64,000 bases of DNA from CALAED01 sp035765195 (GCA_035765195.1 DASTYC010000038.1:62001-126000), one strand, 5' to 3'. Numbered from the stretch's first letter, positions 44,350 to 54,282 are shown. The notes: generated by a model not told the origin, from the letters alone. Numbers and translations: made by a program.

Positions 44350-47040
44350 TCAGTGCGCCGCGTCTTGCCAGGTGCGGCCGGTGCCCATGGAGACGGTCAG
44401 CGGGGCGCGCAGCTCATAGGCGCCGGTCATCTCCTCGCGCACCACGGCCCGCAGGTCGTCGAGCTCGCCGGCGGCCACCTCGAACACCAGCTCGTCGTGC
44501 ACCTGCAGCAGCATTCGCGAGGCCAGGCCGCGCCTGCGCAGCGCGCGATCGACGCCGAGGCCGGCGACCTTGATGATGTCGGCCGCCGACCCCTGGATGG
44601 GCGCGTTGAGCGCCATCCGCTCGGCCATCTCGCGGCGCTGGCGGTTGTCGGAGGTCAGATCGGGCAGGTAGCGGCGCCGGCCCAGGATCGTCTCGGTGTA
44701 GCCGTCCTGCCGGGCCTGCCTGACGACCTTGTCCAGGTAGTCGCGGACCCCGCCGAACTGCTCGAAGTACTCCTCCATCAGCGCCCGCGCCTCGTCGGGC
44801 GGGATGCGCAGCTGCTGGGACAGGCCGTAGGCCGACAGCCCGTAGGCGAGCCCGTAGTTCATCGCCTTGATGCGGCTGCGCAGCTCGGGGTCGACCTGCT
44901 CGGCCGGCAGGCCGAACACCCGGGACGCGGTGACGGTGTGGAAGTCGACACCCGAGGTGAAGGCGTCGATCAGCGCTTCGTCGCCGGACAGATGGGCCAT
45001 GATTCGCAGCTCGATCTGGCTGTAGTCGGCGGTGAGCAGGCATTCGTAGCCGGCCCCCACCACGAACGCCTCCCTGATCTGGCGGCCCTCGGCGGTGCGG
45101 ATCGGGATGTTCTGCAGGTTGGGGTCGGTCGACGACAGCCGCCCGGTCGCGGCGACCATCTGGTTGAACGTGGTGTGGATGCGCCCCGCGTCGTCGGCCA
45201 TCGGGATCAGCGAATCGACGATGCTCTTGAGCTTGGCCACCTCACGCCAGCGCAGCAGGTGCTCGAGCACCGGGTGGTCGTTGCCCACCAGCAGGTTGGT
45301 CAGCGCCTCGGAGTCGGTCGTGTAACCGGTCTTGGTGCGCTTGGTCTTGGGCAGCCCGAGCTCGTCGAAGAGCACCTGCTGGACCTGCTTGGGCGAGCCC
45401 AGGTTGAACTCGTGCCCGGCCGCGGCGTGCGCCATCTCCTCGACGGCCTTGACCTGCCCGCCGAGCGTCGCCGACAGCCCGGCCAGGTGATCGGTGTCGA
45501 CCGCCACGCCGACCCGCTCCATGTCGCGCAGCACGCCGACCAGCGGCAGCTCGACCTCGCGCAGCAGCCGCGCCGCACCGCGCCGCTCGAGGTCGCGGTC
45601 GAGCGCGTCGGCCAGATCGACGACCGCGCGGGCGCGCACGGCCAGGTCGTAGGCCAGCTCCTGTTCGCCGGAGCCATCGAGGGTGAGCTGCCCCGAGTCG
45701 TCGGCGCCCTGGCGCAGCTCGCGATGCAGGTAGCGCAGCGCCAGGTCGGCCAGGTCGAACGAACGCTGCCCCGGCAGCGCCAGATAGGCGGCGAGCGCGG
45801 TGTCGCTGGTCAGCCCGTCGAGGGTCAGCCCGCGCGCGGCGAACGCCAGCATCGGCCCCTTGGCCTCGTGCATCGCCTTGGGCCGCTTGGCGTCGGCGAG
45901 CCAGTCGGCCAAGGCCCGCTCGTCGTCCTCGGTCAGCTCGGCGGGGTCGACGTAGACTCCGGCGCCCTCGCGCGTGGCCAGCGCGATGCCGGTGAGCTCG
46001 CCGGTGCCGCGGCCCCAGGTGCCGCTGACGGCCAGGCCGACACGATCGGGGCCGGCGGCGTGCTCGGCCAACCAGGCGGCCAGCTCGCCCGGGCCGGGAG
46101 TGGTGACCACGACGTCGAAGCCCTCGTCGGCCTCCGGCTCCACGGCCGTCAAGGAGGCGTAGAGCCGCTCTCGCAGCACCCTGAACTGCAGCGTGTCGAA
46201 CAACGTGTGGATCTCGTCACGGTCCCATTGGCCGAGATTGAGGTCGGCCGGCCCGACGTCAAGCGGAACGTCGCAGGTCAGCTTGTTGATCTGGTGGTTG
46301 CGCAGCACGTTGCCGAGATGCTCGCGCAGGTTGTCGCCGGCCTTGCCCTTGATCTCGTCGACGTGCGCGACCAGCCCGTCGAGGCCGCCGTAGGTCGTCA
46401 GCCACTTCGCCGCCGTCTTGGGCCCGACCCCCGGCACCCCGGGCAGGTTGTCGCTGGTCTCCCCCACCAGCGCGGCCAGCTCGCGGTAGCGCTCCGGCGG
46501 CACGCCGTACTTCTCCACGATGACGTCGGGGGTGGTGCGGACCAGGTCGGAGACCCCGCGCCGAGGGTAGAGCACGGTGACGTGCTCGCCGATGAGCTGG
46601 TAGCAGTCGCGGTCGCCGGTCACCACGAGGGTCCGCATGCCTTGGTCGCTCGCCTGGGTGGCGAGGGTGGCGATCAGGTCGTCTGCCTCGAACCCGGCCT
46701 TGGACAGCCGCGGGATGCGCAGCGCCTCGAGCACCTCGTCGATAAGGCTCATCTGGCTGCGGAAGTCGTCGGGCGTGGCGCTCCGGCCGGCCTTGTATTC
46801 GACGTAGGTCTCGTGCCGGAAGGTCGGCTCCGAGCGGTCGAAGCACACCGCGACGTGGGTCGGCGTCTCGTCGCGCAGCACGTTGATCAGCATCGAGGTG
46901 AAGCCGAACACCGCGTTGGTCGGCTGCCCCGTCGTGGTGACGAGATCCGCCTCCTTCAACGCGAAGTACGCCCGGTAGGCCAGCGAGTGCCCGTCCAGCA
47001 GCAACAGGGTCTCTGCGGACGTCGAATCTGTGGTCGCCAC
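44350..47040 (-). CDS. polA: DNA polymerase I
   Basis: 896 residues. The N-terminal 5'-nuclease domain (LLLLDGHSLAYRAYFAL; GVPGVGPKTAAKWL helix-hairpin-helix) extends to about 300. The 3'-5' exonuclease domain (about 310-480) lacks the D-x-E and other catalytic acids and is proof-reading-dead, as in other actinobacterial Pol I. The polymerase domain has motif A DYSQIELRIMAHLSGDE, motif B RIKAMNYGLAYGLSAYG and motif C QVHDELVFE. Start GTG 47040 has no ribosome-binding site; a -10-like TAGGCT six bases before it suggests a leaderless message. Confidence 0.97.
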   Translation of the reverse strand: MATTDSTSAETLLLLDGHSLAYRAYFALKEADLVTTTGQPTNAVFGFTSMLINVLRDETPTHVAVCFDRSEPTFRHETYVEYKAGRSATPDDFRSQMSLIDEVLEALRIPRLSKAGFEADDLIATLATQASDQGMRTLVVTGDRDCYQLIGEHVTVLYPRRGVSDLVRTTPDVIVEKYGVPPERYRELAALVGETSDNLPGVPGVGPKTAAKWLTTYGGLDGLVAHVDEIKGKAGDNLREHLGNVLRNHQINKLTCDVPLDVGPADLNLGQWDRDEIHTLFDTLQFRVLRERLYASLTAVEPEADEGFDVVVTTPGPGELAAWLAEHAAGPDRVGLAVSGTWGRGTGELTGIALATREGAGVYVDPAELTEDDERALADWLADAKRPKAMHEAKGPMLAFAARGLTLDGLTSDTALAAYLALPGQRSFDLADLALRYLHRELRQGADDSGQLTLDGSGEQELAYDLAVRARAVVDLADALDRDLERRGAARLLREVELPLVGVLRDMERVGVAVDTDHLAGLSATLGGQVKAVEEMAHAAAGHEFNLGSPKQVQQVLFDELGLPKTKRTKTGYTTDSEALTNLLVGNDHPVLEHLLRWREVAKLKSIVDSLIPMADDAGRIHTTFNQMVAATGRLSSTDPNLQNIPIRTAEGRQIREAFVVGAGYECLLTADYSQIELRIMAHLSGDEALIDAFTSGVDFHTVTASRVFGLPAEQVDPELRSRIKAMNYGLAYGLSAYGLSQQLRIPPDEARALMEEYFEQFGGVRDYLDKVVRQARQDGYTETILGRRRYLPDLTSDNRQRREMAERMALNAPIQGSAADIIKVAGLGVDRALRRRGLASRMLLQVHDELVFEVAAGELDDLRAVVREEMTGAYELRAPLTVSMGTGRTWQDAAH

Positions 47041-47345
47041 ACCGGCAGCCTAGCCGCCGCGTGAGACAGTTTCGCGCACGTCGCCGCGGTCGGCCCGCGG
47101 GGCGCGCGGCGACCGCATCAGGCCACCGCGCGAGCCCGCGCGCGACCGCGGCGCTTACAGAAAACCGGACGGCGGTCGCCGGACCGGGCCGGGCGGCGCG
47201 GGCCTGGGCGCGCCGCCGCACCGCCGTCCCCGTACGGCCTCCCGTCATGCTCCGGTGCGGCCTCGGCCGGGCCGTACGAGCGTCGCCGGCCCCGGGAGAA
47301 GGCGCCGTGCCATGAACGCGGATACACCATCGGGTTGCCAAGTCC

Positions 47346-47361
47346 GGTCATCACGATGACC
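47346..47361. other. Small hairpin, perfect 6-bp arms
   Basis: GGTCAT-CACG-ATGACC. It lies 45 bp upstream of the larger structured element and may belong to the same RNA. Confidence 0.4.
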
Positions 47362-47405
47362 GCATGCTTTGCACGCGCACCTGCGGGGTCGCTACCGTTG
47401 GGGGC

Positions 47406-47480
47406 GAGCCCGGGGGCGCCGAGTAGACAACGTGCAGGGCCGGGGAAGGTCTGCACGGACCCAAAGGTCCCCCCGGGCTC
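47406..47480. ncRNA. Candidate structured RNA (three-way junction), strand unresolved
   Basis: An 11-bp perfect closing helix (GAGCCCGGGGG at 47406-47416 with CCCCCGGGCTC at 47470-47480) encloses two stem-loops: CGTGCAG/CTGCACG (47431-47437 with 47451-47457) and GGACC-CAAA-GGTCC (47457-47470), plus a 14-base single-stranded joiner. The nested arrangement is what a three-way-junction RNA or riboswitch aptamer looks like; I recognise no known class. On the plus strand it would lead to the DUF4352 gene 114 bp downstream. DNA-level function or chance in GC-rich sequence is possible. Confidence 0.4.
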
Positions 47481-47498
47481 ATGACGTGCCGCCGCGGC

Positions 47499-47525
47499 GA
47501 CCGCGCCGACCGCGCCGACCGCGCA
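47499..47525. repeat. 9-bp tandem repeat upstream of the DUF4352 gene
   Basis: Three units: GACCGCGCC, GACCGCGCC, GACCGCGCA. Intergenic, just after the structured element. Confidence 0.75.
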
Positions 47526-47593
47526 ATTGCGATTTGGTCCCTTTCCCGGCAGGCGGCTTCCCGTGCCGCCGGGCGCTCCTTAGTGTCGCGGAC

Positions 47594-48142
47594 ATGCGAA
47601 GGATCCCGGCGGCCGGTTCCGTGGTCCTGCTCGCGGCGATGTCGGCCGCCTGCTCCTCCGGCCACGCCGCCCCCGCCAAGACCACCGCCCCGCCGACGTA
47701 CGATCTGCCGGCCCGCACGGCCCGCCCCGGCGAGACCGCGCTGCATGTGCCGACGGCGCGCAGCGGCGACATGGCCTTCACCGTGATCGGGCTGCGCGAC
47801 CGGATGACCGCCGTCGCCGGCAGCCACGCCGACCTGCCGCCGGCCGGACAGTTCGTCCGGGTCCGGCTGGTGGTGGAGAACACCGGCCGGATCACCGGCA
47901 CCTTCGACACGCGCAAACAGCTCCTGGTGACCGCCGACGGACGCACCTTCCGGCCCGACATCGACGCGATGCTCATCCGGCGGCAGCCGTCCGCCATCGA
48001 CGTGGGTTCCGGCGTCCGGATCGAGATGGACCTGTGGTACGACATCCCCCGGCAGGTCAAGGAGACGGCGCTGCGGGTGGTCGGCAGCCCCACCATGGGC
48101 GCGGCGGCCGATCCCCCGCCGGCCGACGTCCACCTCGCCTGA
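47594..48142 (+). CDS. DUF4352-like lipoprotein
   Basis: 182 residues. The signal peptide MRRIPAAGSVVLLAAMSAAC has a lipobox ending at Cys20, and a Thr/Pro-rich linker follows. The domain (about 55-170) has the immunoglobulin-like pattern of DUF4352/TRF2-like extracellular domains: MAFTVIGLRDRM, GQFVRVRLVVENTGR, LVTADGRTFRPD and VRIEMDLWYDIP. These are typical of small surface lipoproteins of unknown binding function. ATG 47594 has no strong ribosome-binding site. Its TGA is the first codon of a 9-bp tandem repeat. Confidence 0.82.
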   Translation: MRRIPAAGSVVLLAAMSAACSSGHAAPAKTTAPPTYDLPARTARPGETALHVPTARSGDMAFTVIGLRDRMTAVAGSHADLPPAGQFVRVRLVVENTGRITGTFDTRKQLLVTADGRTFRPDIDAMLIRRQPSAIDVGSGVRIEMDLWYDIPRQVKETALRVVGSPTMGAAADPPPADVHLA

Positions 48143-48166
48143 ACGACCTGAACGACCTGAACGATC
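48140..48166. repeat. 9-bp tandem repeat beginning at the DUF4352 stop codon
   Basis: Three units TGAACGACC, TGAACGACC, TGAACGATC followed by TAAG. Every unit supplies an in-frame stop. Confidence 0.85.
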
Positions 48167-48203
48167 TAAGCGCCCGTCTGCCGGCCCTCTCCGCCCGGCG
48201 CGC

Positions 48204-48912
<709 letters not shown>

Positions 48913-48923
<11 letters not shown>

Positions 48924-49722
48924 CGGCCGAAGCCCCCAGGTACGCCTCGATGACCCTCGGGTTGTTCTGGATCTCGGCCGGCAGCCCTTCCGCGATCTTC
49001 TCGCCGAAGTCCAGCACCGCGATCCGATCGCTGATCCCCATGACCAGGCTCATGTCGTGCTCGATGAGCAGCACCGTACGGCCCGTGTCGCGGATCTTCT
49101 TGATCAGCGCCTGGAGGGACTCCTTTTCCACCGGGTTCATCCCGGCGGCGGGTTCGTCCAGCAGGAGCAGCCGGGGATTGGTGGCGAGGGCCCGGGCGAT
49201 CTCGAGGCGACGCTGATCTCCGTAGGGCAGGTTCTTCGCCGCCTCGTCCATGCGGTGGCCGATGCCCACGAACTCCAGCAGCTCACGGCCCTGCCGCCGG
49301 CCTTCGCGCTCCTCCCGCCGATGCCATGGCAGGCCGAGGGCCGCGCCCGCCAACCCGGTGCGGTGGTGCGCGTCCGCGCCGACCATGACGTTCTCGAGCG
49401 CCGTCATGTTGTGGAACAACCGGATGTTCTGGAACGTGCGGGCGATGCCGAGCTTTGTCACCTTGAAGCGCTTCATGCCGGTGACGCGCTGGCCGCTGAA
49501 GATCACGTCCCCCTCGGTCGGCCGGTAGACGCCGGTCACCATGTTGAACACCGTCGTCTTCCCCGCGCCGTTGGGGCCGATCAACGCGAAGATCTCGCCC
49601 TCGCGGACGTTGAGCTCGACCTGGTTGACGGCCACCACGCCGCCGAAGCGCATGGTCACGCGGTCGAGCTCGAGGATCGTGCGCCGCCCGCTCGTCGCGT
49701 CGTTGGCGGCCGGCCCGCTCAT
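48913..49722 (-). CDS. livG: Branched-chain amino-acid ABC transporter ATPase LivG
   Basis: 269 residues. Walker A GPNGAGKTT, GIARTFQNIRLFHNMTALENVMVG Q-loop region, the LivG-type signature LPYGDQRRLEIARALA (instead of LSGGQ), Walker B LLLLDEPAAGMNP and LIEHDMSLVMGISD. The C-terminal extension VIEAYLG is typical. The start ATG overlaps the livM stop by 4 bases; livF overlaps its end. Confidence 0.96.
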
Positions 49723-51035
49723 TTGGTCACCTCGGCGGCGGCTTGGGTGCCCGGACCGCCGACCTCGGCGCCCAGGCTGCCCATGCCCCCGGTGCCCTCG
49801 GCCAATTCGGCCTTGCGCCGCCGCGACGGCAGCAGGCCCTCGGGCCGGAAGACCATCAACAGGACCAGCACCCCTCCGAACATCAAGATCCGATAGTCCT
49901 GCAGCCCCCGGACCCGTTCGGGGATCCAGGCGACCAGGAACGCTCCCAGCATGACACCCGGGATGTTCCCCGAGCCGCCCAGCACGACCGCGGCGAGGAT
50001 CGTCGCGGACACGATGAACGGGAAGAGGGCCGGAACGATCGACACGGCCTGACCGGCGTAGATCACGCCGCACGCGCCGCCGATCGAGGCGCCGATCGCG
50101 AACGAGGCCAGCTTGTACCGGAACGTCGGCACGCCCATCAGCTCGGCGGCGTCCTCGTCCTCGCGGATCGCCGCCCAGGCGCGGCCGACCCGGCTGCTTT
50201 CCAGCCGCTTGACGAAAATGATCGTCAAGATGATCGCGAGCAGCATGAGGTAGTAGTAGGGGCGGCCGTCCAGGGCGCCGTACCTGAAGGGGCTGACGCC
50301 GTTCAGGCCGAGCGAGGTGAACGGCTCGGCGTCGGGGAAGGCCCACTCGGTCAGCGTCGGCGGGTGGGGAATCCCGCCGATGCCGTTCGGGCCGCCGATG
50401 TACTCGGTGTTGCGGGCGGTCTGCCGGATGATCTCACCGAACCCCAGCGTCACGATCGCGAGATAGTCGCCGCGCAGGCGCAGCGTGGGGGCACCGAGGA
50501 TCAGCCCGGACAGCGCCGTGATCAAGATGCCGACGGGCAGGATCTCCCAGAAGCTCCAGTGGTACTTCGTGCCGAGCACCGCCATGGTGTAGGCGCCGAT
50601 CGCGAAGAAGGCCACATATCCGAGGTCGAGCAGCCCCGCCATCCCGACCACGACGTTCAGCCCCAGGGCGAGCAGGATGTAGCCCCCGATGGGGAAGAAC
50701 AGCAGCGTCGGCCAGTCGGTGTAGGGCGACATGAAGCTCGCCACCTGCTGCGACGGCAACGCGATGGCGCCCAGGATGAGGATCACGTAGACGATCCAGC
50801 GCCCGTACCCGGGGAGCCCGGCCCACCAGTCGCGGAACAGGTCGCCCACGCCGCCGAGCGCCTCGAACGGCAGCACCAGCAGATAGGTCACGAAGCGCAG
50901 CGCCGCGGGGGCACGGTCGGCCCGGCGCCTGGCACGCGCCGCCGCCGCGGCGAGGAGATCTTGGGCGCCGGTCGACTTGGCGGCTGCCGCCGCGCCGGCG
51001 CTCTTGCCGGACGTCTTGGTGTCGTTGGAAGTCAT
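49719..51035 (-). CDS. livM: Branched-chain amino-acid ABC transporter permease LivM
   Basis: 438 residues. An unusual N-terminal part of about 75 residues (Ser/Thr/Lys-rich, then Ala/Arg-rich) precedes a first helix; the LivM core of about nine helices begins near residue 120 (GGYILLALGLNVVVGMAGLLDLGYVAFFAIGAYT). The EAA-like loop SSRVGRAWAAIREDEDAAELMGV contacts the ATPases. The C-terminus also has a Gly-rich tail of about 30 residues. Start ATG 51035 overlaps livH by 4 bases. Confidence 0.94.
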   Translation of the reverse strand: MTSNDTKTSGKSAGAAAAAKSTGAQDLLAAAAARARRRADRAPAALRFVTYLLVLPFEALGGVGDLFRDWWAGLPGYGRWIVYVILILGAIALPSQQVASFMSPYTDWPTLLFFPIGGYILLALGLNVVVGMAGLLDLGYVAFFAIGAYTMAVLGTKYHWSFWEILPVGILITALSGLILGAPTLRLRGDYLAIVTLGFGEIIRQTARNTEYIGGPNGIGGIPHPPTLTEWAFPDAEPFTSLGLNGVSPFRYGALDGRPYYYLMLLAIILTIIFVKRLESSRVGRAWAAIREDEDAAELMGVPTFRYKLASFAIGASIGGACGVIYAGQAVSIVPALFPFIVSATILAAVVLGGSGNIPGVMLGAFLVAWIPERVRGLQDYRILMFGGVLVLLMVFRPEGLLPSRRRKAELAEGTGGMGSLGAEVGGPGTQAAAEVTK

Positions 51036-51994
51036 GCGCGCGCCTGCTGGAGGGACTCGCCGAGGATGCCGGTGGGACGGAACATCAGGACCAGGACGAG
51101 GATGCTGAACGCCACCACGTCCCGCCACTCGGAGCCGAAGATACTGGAGCCGTAGAACTCGAGCAGCCCGAGCACGAAGCCGCCGAGCAGCGCTCCGCGC
51201 AGGTTGCCGATGCCGCCGAGCACGGCGGCGGTGAACGCCTTGATGCTGAGCAGGAACCCGACGAAGTAGTTCGTCTCCTCGAACCGCATCATGTACAGGG
51301 CGGCGGCGACGCCCGCCATCACGCCGCCGATGAGGAACGTCGCGGTGACGATCCGGTCGATGTTGACCCCCATGAGCACCGCGGTCTCGGGATCTTGCGC
51401 CGTGGCCCGGATGCCGCGGCCCAGCCTCGTCCGGTTCACTATCAGGTCGAGGACCACCATCATCGCGATGCCGCCGACGATGATGACGAACTTGTCGTTG
51501 CTGACGACGAAGTCGCCGATGGCGACGACGTTGAACCGCTCGACGAACTGGTGCTGGACGGGCAGCGCGCCCTTTTCCTTCGGCAGGTCGAAGTACTCGG
51601 GAATCACCCAGCGGGCGAACAGCTGCTGGAGGAAGATCGACGCGCCGATGGCGGAGATGAGCGCGGCCAGCCTCGACGCCCCATGTTTTCGCAGCGGCCG
51701 ATAGGCGACGTACTCCAGGGCCACCGCGCTGCCGCCGGAGAACACCGCGGCGACCACCGCGAGCAACACCAGCATGCCGATCAGGGTGAACCCGCTGAGG
51801 AGCTGCGAGTCCAGGCCGATCAGCACCGCCAGCGCCGCCATGGTGCCGATCATGAAGATTTCGGAGTGCGCGAAGTTGATGAGACGCAGCACGCCGTAGA
51901 CCATCGTGTAGCCCAGGGCCACGAGCGCGTAGATCGCGCCGAGTGCCAGGCCGTCGATCGTGGACGGCCAGAATTGATCAATGAAGCTCTGCAA
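51032..51994 (-). CDS. livH: Branched-chain amino-acid ABC transporter permease LivH
   Basis: 320 residues, about eight membrane helices. LAL-G-AIYALVALGYTMVYGVLRLINFAHSEIFMIG at the N-terminus is the LivH hallmark (landmark: NFAHSE), with the loop RGIRATAQDPETAVLMGVNIDRI for ATPase contact. The start is TTG 51994 with AAGG just upstream. It is separated from livK by 112 bp that contain a 30-bp perfect palindrome. Confidence 0.94.
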   Translation of the reverse strand: MQSFIDQFWPSTIDGLALGAIYALVALGYTMVYGVLRLINFAHSEIFMIGTMAALAVLIGLDSQLLSGFTLIGMLVLLAVVAAVFSGGSAVALEYVAYRPLRKHGASRLAALISAIGASIFLQQLFARWVIPEYFDLPKEKGALPVQHQFVERFNVVAIGDFVVSNDKFVIIVGGIAMMVVLDLIVNRTRLGRGIRATAQDPETAVLMGVNIDRIVTATFLIGGVMAGVAAALYMMRFEETNYFVGFLLSIKAFTAAVLGGIGNLRGALLGGFVLGLLEFYGSSIFGSEWRDVVAFSILVLVLMFRPTGILGESLQQARA

Positions 51995-52028
51995 GACCTT
52001 GTCGCCTTCGTCGGATGGGGCGGGCGAA

Positions 52029-52058
52029 GGAGCGGGAGCGCCGCGGCGCTCCCGCTCC
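52029..52058. other. 30-bp perfect palindrome between livK and livH
   Basis: Arms of 14 bases (GGAGCGGGAGCGCC and GGCGCTCCCGCTCC) around GC; the reverse complement is identical. On the minus-strand message it would form a very stable hairpin without a U-run, placed after the binding-protein gene and before the permease gene. Such hairpins often protect the upstream part of an operon message and lower expression of the downstream part. Confidence 0.75.
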
Positions 52059-52106
52059 CGCTCGTCATGACCCGTCTGATCGTCGAGCGATCAGTCGGCC
52101 GGCACG

Positions 52107-53300
52107 CTAGGTCGTGACCTGGGCCTCTTTGGCGTTTCCGAGCAGCGGCAAGGTGTCGCCCTTGATCTGGTAGACGTACACGTCGGTCGCGGCGGGCTCG
52201 CCGTTGGGACCGAACTTGATCTGCTTGGAGACGCCGGCCACGTCCACACTCGACAGGAAGGTGTTGATCTTCTCGGTCGTGGTGTTGCCGGCCTTGATCG
52301 CGCTGATGAAGGCGGTGGCCGCGTCGTAGCCCTCGGCGGCGTAGATCGCCGGGTCGGCGTTGAACTTGGCCTTGTACTTGTCGGCGAAGGTCTTGCTCGC
52401 CGGGCTGGCCTTGCCCGTCGGGTCGATCAGGCACGGGCAGCCGATGATCGAGCCGTCGGCGGTGGTGCCGCCGGCGCCCTTGGCCAGTCCCGGGTCGAGC
52501 GAACCGTCACCGGACAGGAAGCGGGCCTTCACGCCGCCCTCGCGCAGCTGCTTGACCAGCTTGCCCGCCTGGGCGTAGTAGCCGCCGAAGAAGATCGCGT
52601 CAGGCGCGAACGCCTTGGCCTTGTTGACGGTCGAGCCGTAGTCGGACGCCTGAACGTCGATGGAGTCGGTGCCGGTCTGCGCGCCGGCGCCCTCGACGGT
52701 CTTTTTCACCGTGTCGGCGAGCGGCTTGCCGTACTCGGACGCGTCGTCGATGACGAAGACCTTCTTGGCCTTCAGCGAGCCGGCGATGAAGCCGCCGATG
52801 CCCGTGCCCTGGGCGTTGTCGTTGGCCACGATCCGGTGCCAGTACTTCCAGCCGTGCTGGCCGAGCGCGGCGTTGGTGGCCGACGGCGAGACGCTCGGCA
52901 CCTTGCCTTCCTCGAGCACGGGTCCCACCTGGGCGGATTCGCCGGAGAAGGCGGGGCCGATCATCCCGACGACCTTGTCCTGCGTCACCGCCTGCTTGGC
53001 GAGCGGCGTGGCCTGCTCGGGCTTGCCCTGGCTGTCGTAGGTCTTAAGGGTGACCTTCACCTTCGGGTTCGTCGCGTTGTACTCGTCGATCGCGAGCTGC
53101 GCGCCCTGCTTGGGCGGGATCACGATGCCGGAGTTCTCACCCGTCAAGTCGCCCATGAACCCGAGCGTGACGGCGTTGGTATCCCCGCCGCCGGACCCGC
53201 CACCGCTGCTGCCACCGTCGTCACCACACGCACTCATGCCGAGCGCGAGCGCCGCCCCGAGGGCAAGCGTCGCGCTAAAGCGGGTTTTGTTGAGCCGCAA
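52107..53300 (-). CDS. livK: Branched-chain amino-acid binding lipoprotein LivK
   Basis: 397 residues. TTG 53300 has GGAAGGAAGG upstream and gives the signal peptide MRLNKTRFSATLALGAALALGMSAC with a lipobox (Cys25). A Gly/Ser linker leads to a type I periplasmic-binding fold (LGFMGDLTGENSG; GMIGPAFSGESAQVGPVLEEGKVPSVSPSATN; FFGGYYAQAGKLVKQL). The Ser/Thr residues of VSPSATN are typical contacts for the amino-acid backbone. First gene of the liv run, consistent with higher expression than the permeases. Confidence 0.94.
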   Translation of the reverse strand: MRLNKTRFSATLALGAALALGMSACGDDGGSSGGGSGGGDTNAVTLGFMGDLTGENSGIVIPPKQGAQLAIDEYNATNPKVKVTLKTYDSQGKPEQATPLAKQAVTQDKVVGMIGPAFSGESAQVGPVLEEGKVPSVSPSATNAALGQHGWKYWHRIVANDNAQGTGIGGFIAGSLKAKKVFVIDDASEYGKPLADTVKKTVEGAGAQTGTDSIDVQASDYGSTVNKAKAFAPDAIFFGGYYAQAGKLVKQLREGGVKARFLSGDGSLDPGLAKGAGGTTADGSIIGCPCLIDPTGKASPASKTFADKYKAKFNADPAIYAAEGYDAATAFISAIKAGNTTTEKINTFLSSVDVAGVSKQIKFGPNGEPAATDVYVYQIKGDTLPLLGNAKEAQVTT

Positions 53301-53577
53301 GGTCGTCGCCTTCCTTCCGTTCCTTACTGTCCGGATCCGCGAAGACGTGGACCGGGTACGAGTCAAGCCCCGGGGTCGCGCTCTCTGCTGGGAGAAAACG
53401 GTCACCAGGGGACCTGTCCGTAGTACACCGATCAGGACCGCGAGATCAGTAGTCCAGCGCAGGGTCGTTGTGGCTTCGTTACCGCTCCGTGCCATAACTG
53501 CCCAGGCAGGAGGGCAGATCTTTACCTTGACCCCGGCTCCGCACATGCTCGCGGCACCGGGCCGGACACCCGCGTGG

Positions 53578-54282
53578 TCACCGGCTCGGGCCGCCGGCGG
53601 CAGGGTCGCCGGGGCCGCCGGGGCCGTCCGGCTCGCCGGTGCTCTCGCCGGCGTTCCCCGCGGCGTTTCCACCGGCTTTCCCGCCGGCGGGGGCCTCGCC
53701 CGCGTTCCCGGCCAGCACGGCCTCGGCGACGTTGCGCATCGTGACCCGCCGGTCCATGGACGTCTTTTGGATCCAGCGGAAGGCCTCCGGCTCGGTCCAG
53801 CCGTGGGCGGCCTGCAGCATGCCCTTGGCGCGATCCACGATCTTTCGCGTCTCGAGGCGCTCCTGCAGCGTCTGCACCTCGGCCTCGAGGGCGGCGATCT
53901 CTTCGTACCGGCTGACCGCCATCTCGATCGCCGGCACCAGGTCGGCCTTGGTGAACGGTTTGACCAAATAGGCCATCGCCCCCGCCGCGCGGGCCCGTTC
54001 GACCAGCTCGCGCTGCGAGAACGCGGTGAGGATCACCACGGGCGCGATATGGTCGGCGGCGATCCGCTCGGCCGCTGAGATGCCGTCGAGAATCGGCATC
54101 TTGACATCGAGCATGACCAAATCCGGCCGCAGCTCGGCGGCCAGCCGGACCGCTGTCTCGCCGTCTCCGGCCTCGCCGACGACCTGGTAGCCGTCCTCTT
54201 CCAGCATCTCTTTGAGGTCGAGCCGAATCAACGCCTCGTCCTCAGCGATCACAACACGTCGAGGGGTCTCCGTCACGCGCAC
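53578..54282 (-). CDS. pdtaR: ANTAR-domain response regulator, PdtaR-like
   Basis: RNA-binding antiterminator controlled by phosphorylation. 234 residues. Receiver domain about 8-125 with acidic pair in VIAEDEA, phospho-acceptor Asp in VMLDVKMP and Lys in YLVKPF. The ANTAR three-helix domain (about 135-190) reads LQERLETRKIVDRAKGMLQ ... GWTEPEAFRWIQKTSMDRRVTMRNVAEAV. This matches Rv1626 of Mycobacterium, whose kinase PdtaS is not in the window. A Gly/Ala-rich tail of about 40 residues is extra. Start GTG 54282 (or 54276). It lies near pyk and tRNA-Leu as in other actinobacteria. Confidence 0.94.
   Translation of the reverse strand: MRVTETPRRVVIAEDEALIRLDLKEMLEEDGYQVVGEAGDGETAVRLAAELRPDLVMLDVKMPILDGISAAERIAADHIAPVVILTAFSQRELVERARAAGAMAYLVKPFTKADLVPAIEMAVSRYEEIAALEAEVQTLQERLETRKIVDRAKGMLQAAHGWTEPEAFRWIQKTSMDRRVTMRNVAEAVLAGNAGEAPAGGKAGGNAAGNAGESTGEPDGPGGPGDPAAGGPSR

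Larger units (their letters stand above)
47041..47593. other. Gene-free region of 553 bp with structured elements
   Basis: Lies between the divergent polA and DUF4352 genes. It holds the polA promoter area, a small hairpin (47346-47361), a three-stem foldable element (47406-47480) and a 9-bp tandem repeat (47499-47525). Open frames of 80-110 codons exist on both strands but lack ribosome-binding sites, domains and typical codon bias, so I do not call them. Confidence 0.5.

Noticed and set aside
47061..47456. Two open frames of 84 and 112 codons in the polA-DUF4352 gap
   Set aside because: No ribosome-binding site, no recognisable domain, Arg/Pro/Gly-skewed translation; the stretch is better explained as regulatory or RNA sequence.
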